Shown: one piece after another, positions 1-8,695 of the stretch
Position numbering within the stretch: position 1 is the stretch's first letter
Layout of the letters: every line of letters begins with the position of its first letter
Source of the DNA: Actinomycetes bacterium
GTDB lineage: Bacteria; Actinomycetota; Acidimicrobiia; Acidimicrobiales; Ilumatobacteraceae
Assembly: GCA_025356335.1 (NCBI GenBank)
Contig: JANXUF010000035.1
Coordinates: forward strand, 1 to 52,859
Direction: 5' to 3'
Length of the DNA stretch: 52,859 nt
Translations under genes and position numbers: made by a program
Notes under the pieces: generated by a model
What the model was told of the DNA's origin: nothing
What the model saw: the letters and a program-made list of their open reading frames with translations, nothing else
Databases searched by the model: none

Positions 1-44
1 GGTGCGGGTGGACCCCGTGGGCGGTCGCCACGGAGCCGAGTTGG

Positions 45-2651
45 CTAATCGAGCGGCGGGAGGCTGTCCGGGTCGATCGAGGAGATGATCGGATCTGAAT
101 TGCCGCCGAGCGGGCTGGCGGTGCCGGCAAGCTCTGGCGTCTCCGGGACACGGAATCCCTCGACGGTGCGGAACGAAATGCGCTGCTCGCCGATCTTGTC
201 CGGGTCGTCCTCGGCGTCGACGATGATGATCTCGCCGGCGCGGAAGTCCTTGTAGAGGATGCGTTCGGAGATCGGATCCTCGATCAGCCGCTGGATCGCC
301 CGGCGCAACGGGCGTGCGCCCAATGTCGGGTCGTAGCCCCGTATCGCCAACAGGTCCTTGGCAGCCGTTGTCAGTTCGAGGCCGAGACCCTGGCCTTCGA
401 GCTGGTTCGACAGGCGGCGGGTCATGTTGTCGACCATCTGCGTGACTTCGACGCGGGACAGTTCGTGGAACACGATCGTTTCGTCGACACGGTTGAGGAA
501 CTCGGGACGGAAGTGGTTCTTCAGCGCCTCGTTGACCTTTTCCTTCATCCGCTCGTAGCTGACGGCCTCGTCGTTCTTCGTGAAGCCGACGTTGCCCTTG
601 CGCAGTTCCTGGGTTCCGAGGTTGGAGGTCATGATCAACACGGTGTTGCGGAAGTCGACGGTGCGGCCCTGACTGTCGGTCAGGCGCCCTTCCTCGAGGA
701 TTTGCAGCAGCGTGTTGAACACGTCCGGATGGGCTTTTTCGACTTCGTCGAAGAGCACCACGCTGAACGGCTTGCGCCGCACAGCCTCGGTCAACTGGCC
801 ACCCTCTTCGTAGCCGACGTAGCCGGGAGGCGAGCCGACGAGGCGCGAGACGGTGTGCTTCTCCATGTATTCCGACATGTCGAGGGCGATCAGCGACTTC
901 TCGTCACCGAACAGGAACTCTGCAAGTGTCTTGGCGAGTTCGGTCTTGCCGACGCCGGTCGGACCGAGGAAGATGAACGAGCCGCTCGGTCGCTTCGGGT
1001 CCTTGAGGCCCGCACGGGTGCGGCGGATCGCCTGGCTGACGGCGCGGATGGCGTCTTCCTGGCCGATGACACGCTTGTGCAGTTCAGCTTCCATGTTGAT
1101 GAGCTTCTGCGTCTCTTCCTCGGTCAGCTTGTACACCGGGATACCGGTCCACACGCTGAGCACTTCGGCAATCGACTCCTCGTTGACCTCGTCGAAAAGA
1201 TCGACACCGGAGGCTTTGATCTCGGCCTCTTTCGTCGCCTTCTCTTCGAGCAACGACTTCTCCTGGTCACGCAGGCGGCCGGCCTCTTCGAAGCGCTGTT
1301 CCTCGACGGAACGCTTCTTCTGCTCCTGAACAGTGGCGATCTTGCCTTCGAGCTCTTTGAGGTCGGGCGGTGTCTGCATGCGCTTGATGCGCAGTCGTGA
1401 GCCGGCCTCGTCGATGAGGTCGATGGCCTTGTCCGGCAGGTGACGGTCGGAGATGTAGCGGTCGGCGAGGTTGGCTGCGGCGACGAGCGCCTGATCGGTG
1501 ATCGTCACACGGTGATGCTGCTCGTAGCGATCGCGGAGGCCCTTGAGGATCTCGATCGTGTGCGGCAGCGTCGGCTCCTCGACCCTGACGGGCTGGAAGC
1601 GGCGCTCGAGGGCTGCGTCTTTTTCGAGGTGCTTGCGGTACTCGTCCAGCGTGGTGGCGCCGACGGTCTGCAGTTCGCCACGGGCGAGCATCGGCTTGAG
1701 GATGCTGGCTGCATCGATGGCACCTTCTGCAGCACCGGCGCCGACGAGCGTGTGGATCTCGTCGATGAACAGGATGATGTCGCCCCGGGTACGGATCTCC
1801 TTGAGGACCTTCTTGAGTCGCTCCTCGAAATCGCCGCGATACCGGCTGCCGGCGACGAGCGCGCCGAGGTCGAGGGTGTAGAGCTGCTTGCCGGCGAGGG
1901 TCTCGGGAACGTCGCCGGAGACGATTTTCTGGGCGAGGCCCTCGACGATCGCCGTCTTGCCGACGCCGGGCTCACCGATCAGTACGGGGTTGTTCTTCGT
2001 GCGGCGTGAAAGCACCTGCATGACGCGCTCCATCTCCGAGAGCCGCCCGATGACCGGGTCGAGCTTCTTCTCGCGAGCGAGCTGCGTGAGGTTGCGGCCG
2101 AATTGGTCGAGAATCTGCGATCCGCCCTTGTCCTCGCCGGTCGCGGCTCCGGGACCGGCTGCAGCGGCAGCGGATTCCTTGCCGGTGCCGGTGGAACCGG
2201 CGGCTTGCGGACCCTGATACCCGGACAGCAATTGGATGACCTGTTGGCGAACGCGGGACAGGTCGGCACCGAGCTTGATCAGCACCTGGGCGGCAACACC
2301 CTCGCCCTCGCGGATGAGGCCGAGAAGGATGTGTTCCGTGCCGATGTAGTTGTGGCCGAGCTGCAACGCCTCACGCAGGGACAGCTCCAGCACCTTTTTG
2401 GCGCGCGGCGTAAACGGGATGTGCCCCGATGGGGACGAACCGCCCTGACCGATGATGTCCTGGACCTGGCTGCGCACCGCCTCCAGTGAAATTCCCAGCG
2501 ATTCGAGAGCCTTGGCTGCCACGCCTTCGCCTTCGTGGATCAACCCGAGCAGAATGTGCTCGGTGCCGATGTAAGAGTGGTTCAGCAGGCGTGCTTCCTC
2601 TTGGGCGAGGACAACAACCCGACGGGCCCGATCAGTAAAACGTTCAAACAC
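45..2651 (-). CDS. clpC: ATP-dependent Clp protease ATP-binding subunit ClpC
   Basis: Hsp100/Clp unfoldase that feeds misfolded or tagged cytosolic proteins to ClpP. The 868-residue product begins [10 protein letters not shown] and has two Clp N repeats (about residues 3-145), a first AAA+ domain with Walker A GEPGVGKT, a UVR-type coiled middle segment (around [14 protein letters not shown]), a second AAA+ domain with Walker A GPTGVGKT, and a C-terminal ClpB-D2 small domain. All catalytic motifs look intact. The reading frame stays open about 100 codons further upstream, but the GTG at 2651 is preferred: it gives the family N-terminus and has AAGGTGG five bases before it. It is transcribed away from the polyprenyl synthase gene. 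In other actinobacteria clpC belongs to thiol/heat-stress regulons, and a SigR homologue lies about 10 kb away; control by it here is inference. Confidence 0.97.
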   Translation of the reverse strand: MFERFTDRARRVVVLAQEEARLLNHSYIGTEHILLGLIHEGEGVAAKALESLGISLEAVRSQVQDIIGQGGSSPSGHIPFTPRAKKVLELSLREALQLGHNYIGTEHILLGLIREGEGVAAQVLIKLGADLSRVRQQVIQLLSGYQGPQAAGSTGTGKESAAAAAGPGAATGEDKGGSQILDQFGRNLTQLAREKKLDPVIGRLSEMERVMQVLSRRTKNNPVLIGEPGVGKTAIVEGLAQKIVSGDVPETLAGKQLYTLDLGALVAGSRYRGDFEERLKKVLKEIRTRGDIILFIDEIHTLVGAGAAEGAIDAASILKPMLARGELQTVGATTLDEYRKHLEKDAALERRFQPVRVEEPTLPHTIEILKGLRDRYEQHHRVTITDQALVAAANLADRYISDRHLPDKAIDLIDEAGSRLRIKRMQTPPDLKELEGKIATVQEQKKRSVEEQRFEEAGRLRDQEKSLLEEKATKEAEIKASGVDLFDEVNEESIAEVLSVWTGIPVYKLTEEETQKLINMEAELHKRVIGQEDAIRAVSQAIRRTRAGLKDPKRPSGSFIFLGPTGVGKTELAKTLAEFLFGDEKSLIALDMSEYMEKHTVSRLVGSPPGYVGYEEGGQLTEAVRRKPFSVVLFDEVEKAHPDVFNTLLQILEEGRLTDSQGRTVDFRNTVLIMTSNLGTQELRKGNVGFTKNDEAVSYERMKEKVNEALKNHFRPEFLNRVDETIVFHELSRVEVTQMVDNMTRRLSNQLEGQGLGLELTTAAKDLLAIRGYDPTLGARPLRRAIQRLIEDPISERILYKDFRAGEIIIVDAEDDPDKIGEQRISFRTVEGFRVPETPELAGTASPLGGNSDPIISSIDPDSLPPLD

Positions 2652-2862
2652 AATGACCACCTTGTGGTTGCGGTGGATAGGTCTCCACAGTGTATAAGGG
2701 CGCAGAGTGGCGTTCCCCCTGCTGACCGATTCAGTCGCACGTTCGCGCGTCGCATGGGTGTTTCGCCGGGGCCTCGCACGTGCCTTCAGGCGCACTGTGT
2801 CATGCGACGTGTCTGCCACTTTCGTATTTGTCGCTGGGGCTCGACGGCCTAGCCTCGGTGAG
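2652..2862. promoter_or_regulatory. Divergent intergenic region, clpC / polyprenyl synthase
   Basis: This 211-base gap must hold both promoters. A TATAAG hexamer on the plus strand (2693-2698) overlaps TTATACA on the minus strand, so one AT-rich island could serve as a -10 element in either direction. A GGGAAC motif reads toward clpC just upstream and faintly resembles the GGAA-type -35 of SigR promoters, but no matching GTT -10 sits at the right distance. No inverted-repeat (CIRCE or HAIR-like) operator was seen. Confidence 0.35.
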
Positions 2863-3849
2863 GTGTCATCTCTTGCTCCGCCGCTGTTCAGTCTGACGTC
2901 GAGCGCCGCCGACTTCGACCGGATCAACACCGCCCTGCGGGCCAGTGTCACCACGAACGACGACTACATGACGCAGTTGGCGTCACACCTCATTGCCGCT
3001 GGTGGCAAGCGGCTGCGGCCGATGATCTCGGTCGTCGCCTCGCAGACCGGTGATCACCGTGCGGCACCTGACGAAGCGGTGCTCGGAGGGGTCTCGTGCG
3101 AACTCGTACAGGTCGGTTCGCTGTACCACGACGACGTCATGGACGAGGCGTCGACTCGTCGGGGGGTCGAGACGGTCAACGCCAAGTGGGGGAACCTGCA
3201 GGCGATCGTCGCCGGCGATTTCCTGCTCTCACGCGCCTCGGAGATCGCTGCATCACTCGGCACCGAGGTCGCCGGGCTGTTGGCGCGCACCATCGGTCGG
3301 TTGTGTTTCGGCCAGATCGCCGAGGTGCGCACGACATACAGCGTCGACAGAACGGAGGAGCAGTACTACACGTCGATTTCCGAAAAGACCGCTGCGCTGT
3401 TCAGCGCCGCCGCCCGTATCGGCGGCATCGTCGTCGACGCCGACCGGGCGCAGATCGACGCATTGACGGCATGGGGCGAGGCCTACGGCATGGTGTTCCA
3501 ACTCGTCGATGACATCCTCGATCTGACAGCAACCGATGCCGAACTCGGCAAGCCGGCAGGACATGACCTGCTCGAGGGTGTTTACACGCTGCCCGTCATC
3601 CGCACGATCGCAGCGGGTGGACCGGCTGCAGAGGAATTGACCGAACTGCTGGGCGGTCCACTCGACTCGGTCGCCTGCGACAAGGCACTGGCGGTGGTGC
3701 GTTCCAATGGCGCCATCGCTGCAACAGTCGATGTCGCCGCTACCTATGTCGCTGCAGCCCAAGCTGCCTGCGATCAACTCGTTCCGTCCCCGGCCACCGA
3801 GGCGTTGCGCCAGGCCCCGGCGTTCCTATTGGCCACCGCCATCCGCTGA
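2863..3849 (+). CDS. Polyprenyl diphosphate synthase (all-trans, menaquinone side-chain type)
   Basis: Trans-isoprenyl diphosphate synthase that condenses isopentenyl diphosphate onto an allylic primer, probably to make the long side chain of menaquinone (inferred from family). Both aspartate-rich motifs are present: first DDVMD in the YHDDVMDEAS context, second DDILD in QLVDDILDL. GGKRLRP near the N-terminus binds diphosphate. From the GTG at 2863 the protein is about 328 residues, normal for the family. The frame is open further upstream, but the preceding 52 codons look unlike protein of this family. The start is uncertain because the only Shine-Dalgarno-like sequence (GGTGAG) directly abuts this GTG. 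No menaquinone genes are adjacent, so chain length cannot be assigned. Confidence 0.9.
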   Translation: MSSLAPPLFSLTSSAADFDRINTALRASVTTNDDYMTQLASHLIAAGGKRLRPMISVVASQTGDHRAAPDEAVLGGVSCELVQVGSLYHDDVMDEASTRRGVETVNAKWGNLQAIVAGDFLLSRASEIAASLGTEVAGLLARTIGRLCFGQIAEVRTTYSVDRTEEQYYTSISEKTAALFSAAARIGGIVVDADRAQIDALTAWGEAYGMVFQLVDDILDLTATDAELGKPAGHDLLEGVYTLPVIRTIAAGGPAAEELTELLGGPLDSVACDKALAVVRSNGAIAATVDVAATYVAAAQAACDQLVPSPATEALRQAPAFLLATAIR

Positions 3850-3876
3850 CGCCAGGTACGAACTGAGTCCACTGGC

Positions 3877-3892
3877 GCACCGCCGGCGGTGC
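3877..3892. terminator. Candidate bidirectional terminator hairpin
   Basis: A perfect 16-base palindrome (GCACCG stem, CCGG loop, CGGTGC) lies 28 bases after the polyprenyl synthase stop and 51 bases beyond the stop of the convergent gene. No T-run follows on either strand, as is common for GC-rich actinobacterial terminators. The convergent position makes a shared terminator plausible. Confidence 0.45.
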
Positions 3893-3942
3893 AACACGGT
3901 CCCCAGAAACTGCCGCCATGTCATTCCTCCCCGACTGCCGGG

Positions 3943-4659
3943 TCAGAGGTGGGAGCGGCCGGCTTCGAAGAAGGCCACCGCGGCGACGACATCGTCGATC
4001 TCGCGCCACGAGACCGCTGCGCCGTACGCCTCGTTCCAGAACGGGTCGGTAGCGACGCGTTCGGCGGCGTCGTGGGGGCCGACATAGAGGTAGGGCTCCG
4101 GCCGGCCGGCGTCTCCTGGGGAAGCACCGTAGTTGCAGCCCGCCATTGCCAATCCGACGTCGAAGTGCTCTGGCCAGAGCGTGATCGTCGACGGCGCATC
4201 GTCGGTGTGCGCATCATCGGCGTGCGCATCGTCGGTGTGCGCATCGGCGAACTGTCGAAGCGCTGCATCTGCGAGATTGAACCAGGCGGCGAGGTTGGCA
4301 GCGGCACGATGCGACAGTCGCAGCGGCGCATCGACGTCGCAGGGGGTGCTGAGGTGATACACCTGCGCCGGACCACCCGGTTCGATCCCCAATGCCGTTG
4401 CGGCTTCGGCCAGCGTCGAGATGTCCTGGCCGTGGGTCCCCGTCGAGTCGGAGACGATGAGTTCGGTGCCGATCACCGCGGCCGTGCGGCCATGCGGACC
4501 AAACGGCGGGGTGGCGATGCCGCCAGGTACGACCCGCAGTCCGATCAGGCCGTCTGCACGGAAGCGGGCTGCCGCGAGGACATGCTCCGACAGTTGGTGC
4601 AGCGACTCGCGGGTCGCCGTCAGATCATCCATGGTGACGGCGTCAGGATCGTGATGCAT
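3943..4659 (-). CDS. Conserved hypothetical protein, function unknown
   Basis: A 238-residue acidic soluble protein with no signal peptide or membrane segment. I do not recognise a named domain. The C-terminal half (WPEHFDVGLA, MAGCNYGASPGD, EPYLYVGPHD) has the composition of a real folded protein and resembles uncharacterised actinobacterial proteins. A central Asp/Ala/His/Thr-rich linker of five-residue units (DAHTD, DAHAD, DAHTD) is encoded by a 15-base tandem repeat. The opposite strand has a longer open frame here, but its translation is Arg/Val/Gly-rich shadow sequence. It stands alone, convergent with the polyprenyl synthase, and its upstream gap holds a repeat cluster. Confidence 0.7.
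   Translation of the reverse strand: MHHDPDAVTMDDLTATRESLHQLSEHVLAAARFRADGLIGLRVVPGGIATPPFGPHGRTAAVIGTELIVSDSTGTHGQDISTLAEAATALGIEPGGPAQVYHLSTPCDVDAPLRLSHRAAANLAAWFNLADAALRQFADAHTDDAHADDAHTDDAPSTITLWPEHFDVGLAMAGCNYGASPGDAGRPEPYLYVGPHDAAERVATDPFWNEAYGAAVSWREIDDVVAAVAFFEAGRSHL
4201..4245. repeat. 15-base tandem repeat inside the hypothetical gene
   Basis: Three consecutive 15-base units with consensus GTCGGTGTGCGCATC; the middle copy differs at two positions. Each encodes five residues on the minus strand, so copy-number change would lengthen the Asp/His linker without shifting frame. Confidence 0.85.
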
Positions 4660-4714
4660 GATCGTGCAGTCTGCTGCAACGCTGTGTTCGTTACGGAACT
4701 CGGCACGAGGCCCC

Positions 4715-4796
4715 CGAGTACGTGCGGCCCGTTCGAGTATGTGCGGGTCGCTAATCGGACCGTGCGTACTCGCCTGGACCGTGCGTACTCGCCTGG
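4715..4796. repeat. Intergenic repeat cluster with 19-base period
   Basis: In the gap between the hypothetical gene and the hydrolase, CGAGTAYGTGCGG occurs at 4715 and 4734, and ACCGTGCGTACTCGCCTGG occurs as an exact tandem pair at 4759-4777 and 4778-4796. Both pairs have a 19-base period. The second motif is roughly the reverse complement of the first, giving an inverted four-copy arrangement directly upstream of the gene starting at 4659. Confidence 0.7.
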
Positions 4797-4827
4797 TTGA
4801 GCGGTCGGGGTGCCGTGATGAGGTCGT

Positions 4828-5715
4828 TCAGGCGACGGAGAACTCGTCGACTCCGGTCGGGGCTGGGGCTGGGGCTGGGGCTGGGGCAGCGGCTGCGGCG
4901 ATGCGTTCGGCGGCGACGGTGCGCGACAGGAAGTCCAACAGCAGGCGGTTGAACGTCGTCCAGTGTTCGATCATCAGGCCGTGTGCTGCGCCGGAGATCA
5001 CCACCAGTTCGGCACCGGGGATTCGTTCGGCGAGTTCCTCACTGTCTCCGCGCGGCGTCAGGATGTCCTGGTTTCCGACGATGACCATCGTCGGGACACC
5101 GATCTCGCTGAGGCGGTCGGCGATCGATTCGTCGACGGCGAGGATCGCCCGCACCTGCGAGACGAAAGCGTGCGACGGACGGGTCATCGCCAATGGGCCG
5201 AGCCAACCGAACAGCGGCGAGATACGGCGGAACGATCGTGGTCCGATGACCCACCTGGCTGCCTTCTTGGCAAGTGCGCCCATGCCTCGCTCGGCGGCAA
5301 TCGACGCCCACTCCTCGAACAGTTCCCTACGCCACGGATGGTTGCTGCAGGCAGTGCAGGCAAGGACGAGCGAGCGCACCCGTCGAGGATGGCGGACGGC
5401 GATCAGCTGGGCGATCCCGCCGCCCATCGAGGCGCCGACGATGTGCGCCGATTCGACCCCGGCCGAATCGAGCACGGCGACGGCATCGTCTGCCATCTGC
5501 TCCATCGTGTACTTGCCGAACGGCTTGTCGCTGCGGCCGGCCCCGCGGTTGTCGAGGGCGATCGTGCGGTAGCGCAACGCCAGCGGGAAACGCTGCAGGT
5601 TCCAGCCGTTCTTGTCCGTGCCGAGGCCCTGGATCAACAGCACCGGCTCGCCACCGTGCGGTCCCCAGACCTCGTAGTGCAAACGGGTGCCGTCGGTTGC
5701 ACGTGCGTAGGCCAT
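4828..5715 (-). CDS. Alpha/beta hydrolase
   Basis: Cytosolic alpha/beta-hydrolase-fold enzyme, substrate unknown. From the ATG at 5715 (MAYARATDGTRLHYE) it has about 295 residues. Visible landmarks are the oxyanion-loop region LIQGLGTDKNGW, the DNRGAGRSDKP motif, the nucleophile elbow GASMGG, the acid Asp in VGNQDILTP and the catalytic His in GAAHGL, so the triad is complete. It resembles the 3-oxoadipate enol-lactonase/chloroperoxidase-like group, but nothing nearby fixes a pathway. The C-terminus is a low-complexity Ala-Pro tail ((AP)n, ending TGVDEFSVA) encoded by GGGGCT hexamer repeats around 4860-4885. An in-frame start 13 codons upstream is possible but less family-like. Confidence 0.88.
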   Translation of the reverse strand: MAYARATDGTRLHYEVWGPHGGEPVLLIQGLGTDKNGWNLQRFPLALRYRTIALDNRGAGRSDKPFGKYTMEQMADDAVAVLDSAGVESAHIVGASMGGGIAQLIAVRHPRRVRSLVLACTACSNHPWRRELFEEWASIAAERGMGALAKKAARWVIGPRSFRRISPLFGWLGPLAMTRPSHAFVSQVRAILAVDESIADRLSEIGVPTMVIVGNQDILTPRGDSEELAERIPGAELVVISGAAHGLMIEHWTTFNRLLLDFLSRTVAAERIAAAAAPAPAPAPAPTGVDEFSVA

Positions 5716-5756
5716 TGCTAGCTCGCTCTCTCTTGTCGCCGCCGTGGCGAACATCT

Positions 5757-5777
5757 GGCCGGCCGCCGTCGCCGGCC
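5757..5777. terminator. Candidate terminator hairpin after acyltransferase-like gene
   Basis: A 7-bp perfect stem (GGCCGGC / GCCGGCC) with a 7-base loop lies 11 bases beyond the stop of the minus-strand acyltransferase-like gene and before the next minus-strand start. There is no T-run. Its position fits termination of the epimerase-acyltransferase transcript. Confidence 0.45.
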
Positions 5778-5788
5778 CTGCACTGCGC

Positions 5789-6580
5789 TCATGCCGAGAC
5801 CACCGACATCAACGAGCCTGGCTGCGCGGTCTGATCGAGCAGGCGCTGGAGGCGGAAGCGTGTTTCGTCCGCCAGTTCCGGACCTGTCAACGGCCCGACG
5901 CGGTGTTTTCGCTGATGAATCCGTTCGCCGACTTCGACGCGTGCCGACCGCGACAGCGGTGCTGAAATGGCCGCCACCGGGATGATGGCGACGCCGAGGC
6001 TTGCTGCTGCTTCGATCTGCCCGGCGCTGATCCTGCCTGCGTGGCGTCCCATCCTGGTTGCTGAGGCGCTGATCAGCACGACTTCACCGGCTCGGAGTGC
6101 GCCGGCGACTTCGGCCGGGTCGGACAGCAGCCCACCGATCTTGCGCGACAACGGTCCGAGCGGGGCGATGTCCACGACGCCGGTGAAACGCACGACCCTG
6201 CCGGACCGCTCGGTCAACGCCCAGGCCGTGAGTAGTGGATTGAATCCGCCGAAGCGCTCGTTGCAGACGATCAACGCTGCTCCCGTCGCCGGAATGTGCT
6301 GGATCCCGCCGACGGAGACGTTCCAGCGGATGCCTGCGAGGCGGGCAGCCCACCGGCAGAAGGTGGTGCTCCGGCCCCACGGATCGTCGCCGACGAGACG
6401 CTCGCCTGTTTGTGTTGCGAGCTCTGACCGGTTGTCGGCGGCCGCTTCCTGTGCTTCCTCGACGAGATCGGTCGTACTCACGGCGACAGCGGTTCTGGGT
6501 GCGGCACGCCGTCGACGCGTCTCCTTCGCCGTCGACAGTGGTGTCACTGTCGACACCGTCGAGGTGTCCGGCGACGTCAT
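5789..6580 (-). CDS. PlsC-like acyltransferase-fold protein with degenerate HX4D motif
   Basis: A 263-residue protein with a lysophospholipid-acyltransferase-like core after about 65 residues of disordered Thr/Arg-rich N-terminus. The segment GAALIVCNERFGGFNPLL occupies the place of the NHxSxxD catalytic motif, but the His is Glu108 and no Asp sits at the expected spacing; later segments (IAPLGPLSRKIGGLL, GEVVLISASATRMGR) match blocks that follow the catalytic motif in PlsC proteins. The ATG at 6580 overlaps the stop of the upstream epimerase-like gene (ATGA), so the two are probably translationally coupled. This order resembles the mycobacterial galE2 (Rv0501)/Rv0502 pair. The lost motif makes ordinary acyltransferase activity doubtful. 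Confidence 0.78.
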   Translation of the reverse strand: MTSPDTSTVSTVTPLSTAKETRRRRAAPRTAVAVSTTDLVEEAQEAAADNRSELATQTGERLVGDDPWGRSTTFCRWAARLAGIRWNVSVGGIQHIPATGAALIVCNERFGGFNPLLTAWALTERSGRVVRFTGVVDIAPLGPLSRKIGGLLSDPAEVAGALRAGEVVLISASATRMGRHAGRISAGQIEAAASLGVAIIPVAAISAPLSRSARVEVGERIHQRKHRVGPLTGPELADETRFRLQRLLDQTAQPGSLMSVVSA

Positions 6581-7560
6581 GAGGCCATCCGCTGGGGCGG
6601 CCTGGTCGGACGGATGTGGACGACGGACTCCCACTGGAAGACCCGGTCGATGACCTCTGACGTCCGCAGCAGCGGACTGACACCGAGGATCTCCCGGGCC
6701 CGGGAGCCGTCGGCGAGGCGGCCGCGATGGACGAGCTCCATGACGTGCAAGGGAATCGGAGCGCCCTGCATCGCCAGTATCGGCCTGGCAATCGACCATT
6801 CCGGGCCGAAGAACGGAATCGTCCGCCGGCTGCCGCTTCGCAGGGCTTGGCGAATCGTGATCGACCCGTTGGCGGCGACGTTCACCGCTCCGTCGTACCG
6901 GCTGGACGCGGCTGCGACGAGTGCTGCAGCGGCATCGTGGCCGTCGACGACGTCGAACGCCGGGTCGGCGAGCAGGCTGAAAGGGACCACCGGCAGGCGC
7001 AGTAGACGACCGAGTGGTGAGGGGACGTGGCCACCCATGACCGGGGCGAGACGGACGAGTGTCGTCGGCACGCCGGCCGCTCTCCCTGCTGCCAACGCCG
7101 TTTGCTCGACCGCCGCGAGCTGTGTTCCGAACGGTGAGGTCGGTGCGATGGGAGCATCCTCGTCAGGGCGAGTCACTGCTCCTCGGCGCCGACCGTAGAC
7201 CTCGGTACCGGAGCGCACGACGATTGCTTCCAACGACGGGCATTCAGCGGCGGCGCCGAGCACTCCCAACGCGGCTGCCGGCGTCCATCTGGCCGCCTCC
7301 CGCTCCGTTGCCCTGGCATCGGGCTCGTAGACGCCGAGATGCAGCACGACGTGTGGATCGAACCTCGTGATCAGCTCGACGAGTTGGTTGCGGTCCGTTG
7401 GAGCGACGCGGTGGAATCGAGCCCGGCGCAGGCGCCGCCGTGGCGGATCGACATCGACTCCGATCAGCTCGCTGATGGTGTCGTCGGTTTCCAATATCGA
7501 GGCGACGAGCGAGCCGAGCTCGCCACCCATTCCGCTGACCACGACCCGCCGTCCCCGCAC
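6577..7560 (-). CDS. NAD-dependent epimerase/dehydratase-like protein (GalE2-type)
   Basis: Extended SDR-fold protein of 327 residues. The N-terminal nucleotide-binding glycines are present (VVSGMGGELGS, residues 8-17) and RSGTEVYG (116-123) occupies the active-site Ser/Thr region. The usual YxxxK pair is replaced: the segment TSPFGTQLAAVEQ puts Phe144 at the Tyr and Leu148 at the Lys position. It may therefore bind NAD(P) without normal epimerase chemistry. It overlaps the downstream acyltransferase-like gene by 4 bp; that pairing, also found in mycobacteria as I recall, suggests a shared envelope-lipid or polysaccharide role. Short flanking gaps allow an operon with the scramblase-like gene upstream. 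Confidence 0.85.
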   Translation of the reverse strand: MRGRRVVVSGMGGELGSLVASILETDDTISELIGVDVDPPRRRLRRARFHRVAPTDRNQLVELITRFDPHVVLHLGVYEPDARATEREAARWTPAAALGVLGAAAECPSLEAIVVRSGTEVYGRRRGAVTRPDEDAPIAPTSPFGTQLAAVEQTALAAGRAAGVPTTLVRLAPVMGGHVPSPLGRLLRLPVVPFSLLADPAFDVVDGHDAAAALVAAASSRYDGAVNVAANGSITIRQALRSGSRRTIPFFGPEWSIARPILAMQGAPIPLHVMELVHRGRLADGSRAREILGVSPLLRTSEVIDRVFQWESVVHIRPTRPPQRMAS

Positions 7561-7691
7561 GATCGCCTAACGTACCCGCCGGTAGCGAGAACCGTCCTGC
7601 CAGAGCGACCCGGTGTCAGCCGGGAAGACTCACGAGACGGACTCGGTCGGGGAGAGCGCACAGCTGACGTTGAGCGTCGTCGACGCTTGTC

Positions 7692-8534
7692 CTATCGCGA
7701 GTCCTGCTTGAGGGCGGTGTCGACCGACAGCGCCGAGGCGATGACGAGGTTGAGGAGCGGCTGCGGGATCAGCCCGTGGAGTTGGACCACGTAATTGTCG
7801 GCATCGGTGAACATCGCCTTTGCCAGACCGGCGAACGTCTTGGTGATCCGTGCGACCTCGGTTCCGGAGTTGTCCTCGATACGGAAATTCCATGCACGCC
7901 AGTTCTCCGCCTTCAGCGAACCGACCGCTTGGCCGTTGACCTCGAGACCAAAATGGATCTTGCCGACCATGTTCTCCTGGACGATCTTGCCGAGTTCCTG
8001 GCCGCGGGCGTCGGCGACGATCACGGTGCTCTTCATGAACTTGCGCGGACGGGTCAGCACCATCAGCACCATGCCGTTCGGATCGCGTACTTCGAGCGTG
8101 TGGGTCATGAACTGATCGAGGTTACTGACGACCCGCAGCACCTTCTTTGCCTTGCTCTGACCGACCTCGTTGACGCTGCCGATCTGCTGTCCCTGGGCGC
8201 TGAAGACGGCGTACTGGTTGGTGACCTCGATGAGCTTGGCCTTCTGGTTGACGACCAGCACCGGCTCGGTGAAGATGGTTCCGCCACCCTGGCTGACCGT
8301 CGAGATGCCGGCACCGCCGATGCCACCGATCCCGACCTGTTTCTGGATCTGCTCGGCCGTCATGCGAATGTCGACACCCCTGGTCTGCACATCTGCATTG
8401 GGTGCGATCGCCGGCATCGGGTCGACGCCGGACAGCCCATTGGTGCTGACGTGGTCGGTCCAGCCATTGCCATCCCAGTAGCGGAGTTGATGACGACCGG
8501 TGGGATCAGGATGCCAGTTCGCAGGTGAAGCCAT
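7692..8534 (-). CDS. DUF2510 plus scramblase/LURP-one-like protein
   Basis: A 280-residue protein with an N-terminal DUF2510 tryptophan-rich module (residues 6-30, WHPDPTGRHQLRYWDGNGW), a Gly-rich linker (VGIGGIGGAG) and a C-terminal phospholipid scramblase/tubby-like barrel (about residues 90-275, from EPVLVVNQKAKLIEVTNQYAV). DUF2510 modules commonly occur on actinobacterial membrane-associated proteins. No signal peptide is seen; the C-terminal hydrophobic stretch QPLLNLVIASALSV may act as an anchor or buried helix, as in scramblase-like folds. Lipid binding or membrane sensing is inferred from the fold only. The ATG at 8534 is the first good start. Confidence 0.85.
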   Translation of the reverse strand: MASPANWHPDPTGRHQLRYWDGNGWTDHVSTNGLSGVDPMPAIAPNADVQTRGVDIRMTAEQIQKQVGIGGIGGAGISTVSQGGGTIFTEPVLVVNQKAKLIEVTNQYAVFSAQGQQIGSVNEVGQSKAKKVLRVVSNLDQFMTHTLEVRDPNGMVLMVLTRPRKFMKSTVIVADARGQELGKIVQENMVGKIHFGLEVNGQAVGSLKAENWRAWNFRIEDNSGTEVARITKTFAGLAKAMFTDADNYVVQLHGLIPQPLLNLVIASALSVDTALKQDSR

Positions 8535-8695
8535 CTCGCGATCGTAGACAAGATCAACTGCACCTGAAGGTCAGGAACGTGCGAGATGGCGTATTTGCTG
8601 GGAAATCATGCGAGAACCAAACAAGAGCAGAAGGGCGCAGCACTAGTATTATTCCTTGTGTCTGGCGCCGGTTTATTCCTCATGAGGACCAACTG

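Noticed and set aside
465..1400. Long plus-strand open frame antisense to clpC (311 codons)
   Set aside because: Its translation is Glu/Leu/Val-rich mirror sequence of the ClpC codons, with no domain; clpC is unambiguous on the other strand.
3889..4800. 303-codon plus-strand frame over the hypothetical gene
   Set aside because: Arg/Val/Gly-rich composition with VGVRI repeats from the 15-base tandem repeat; the minus-strand product looks like a folded protein.
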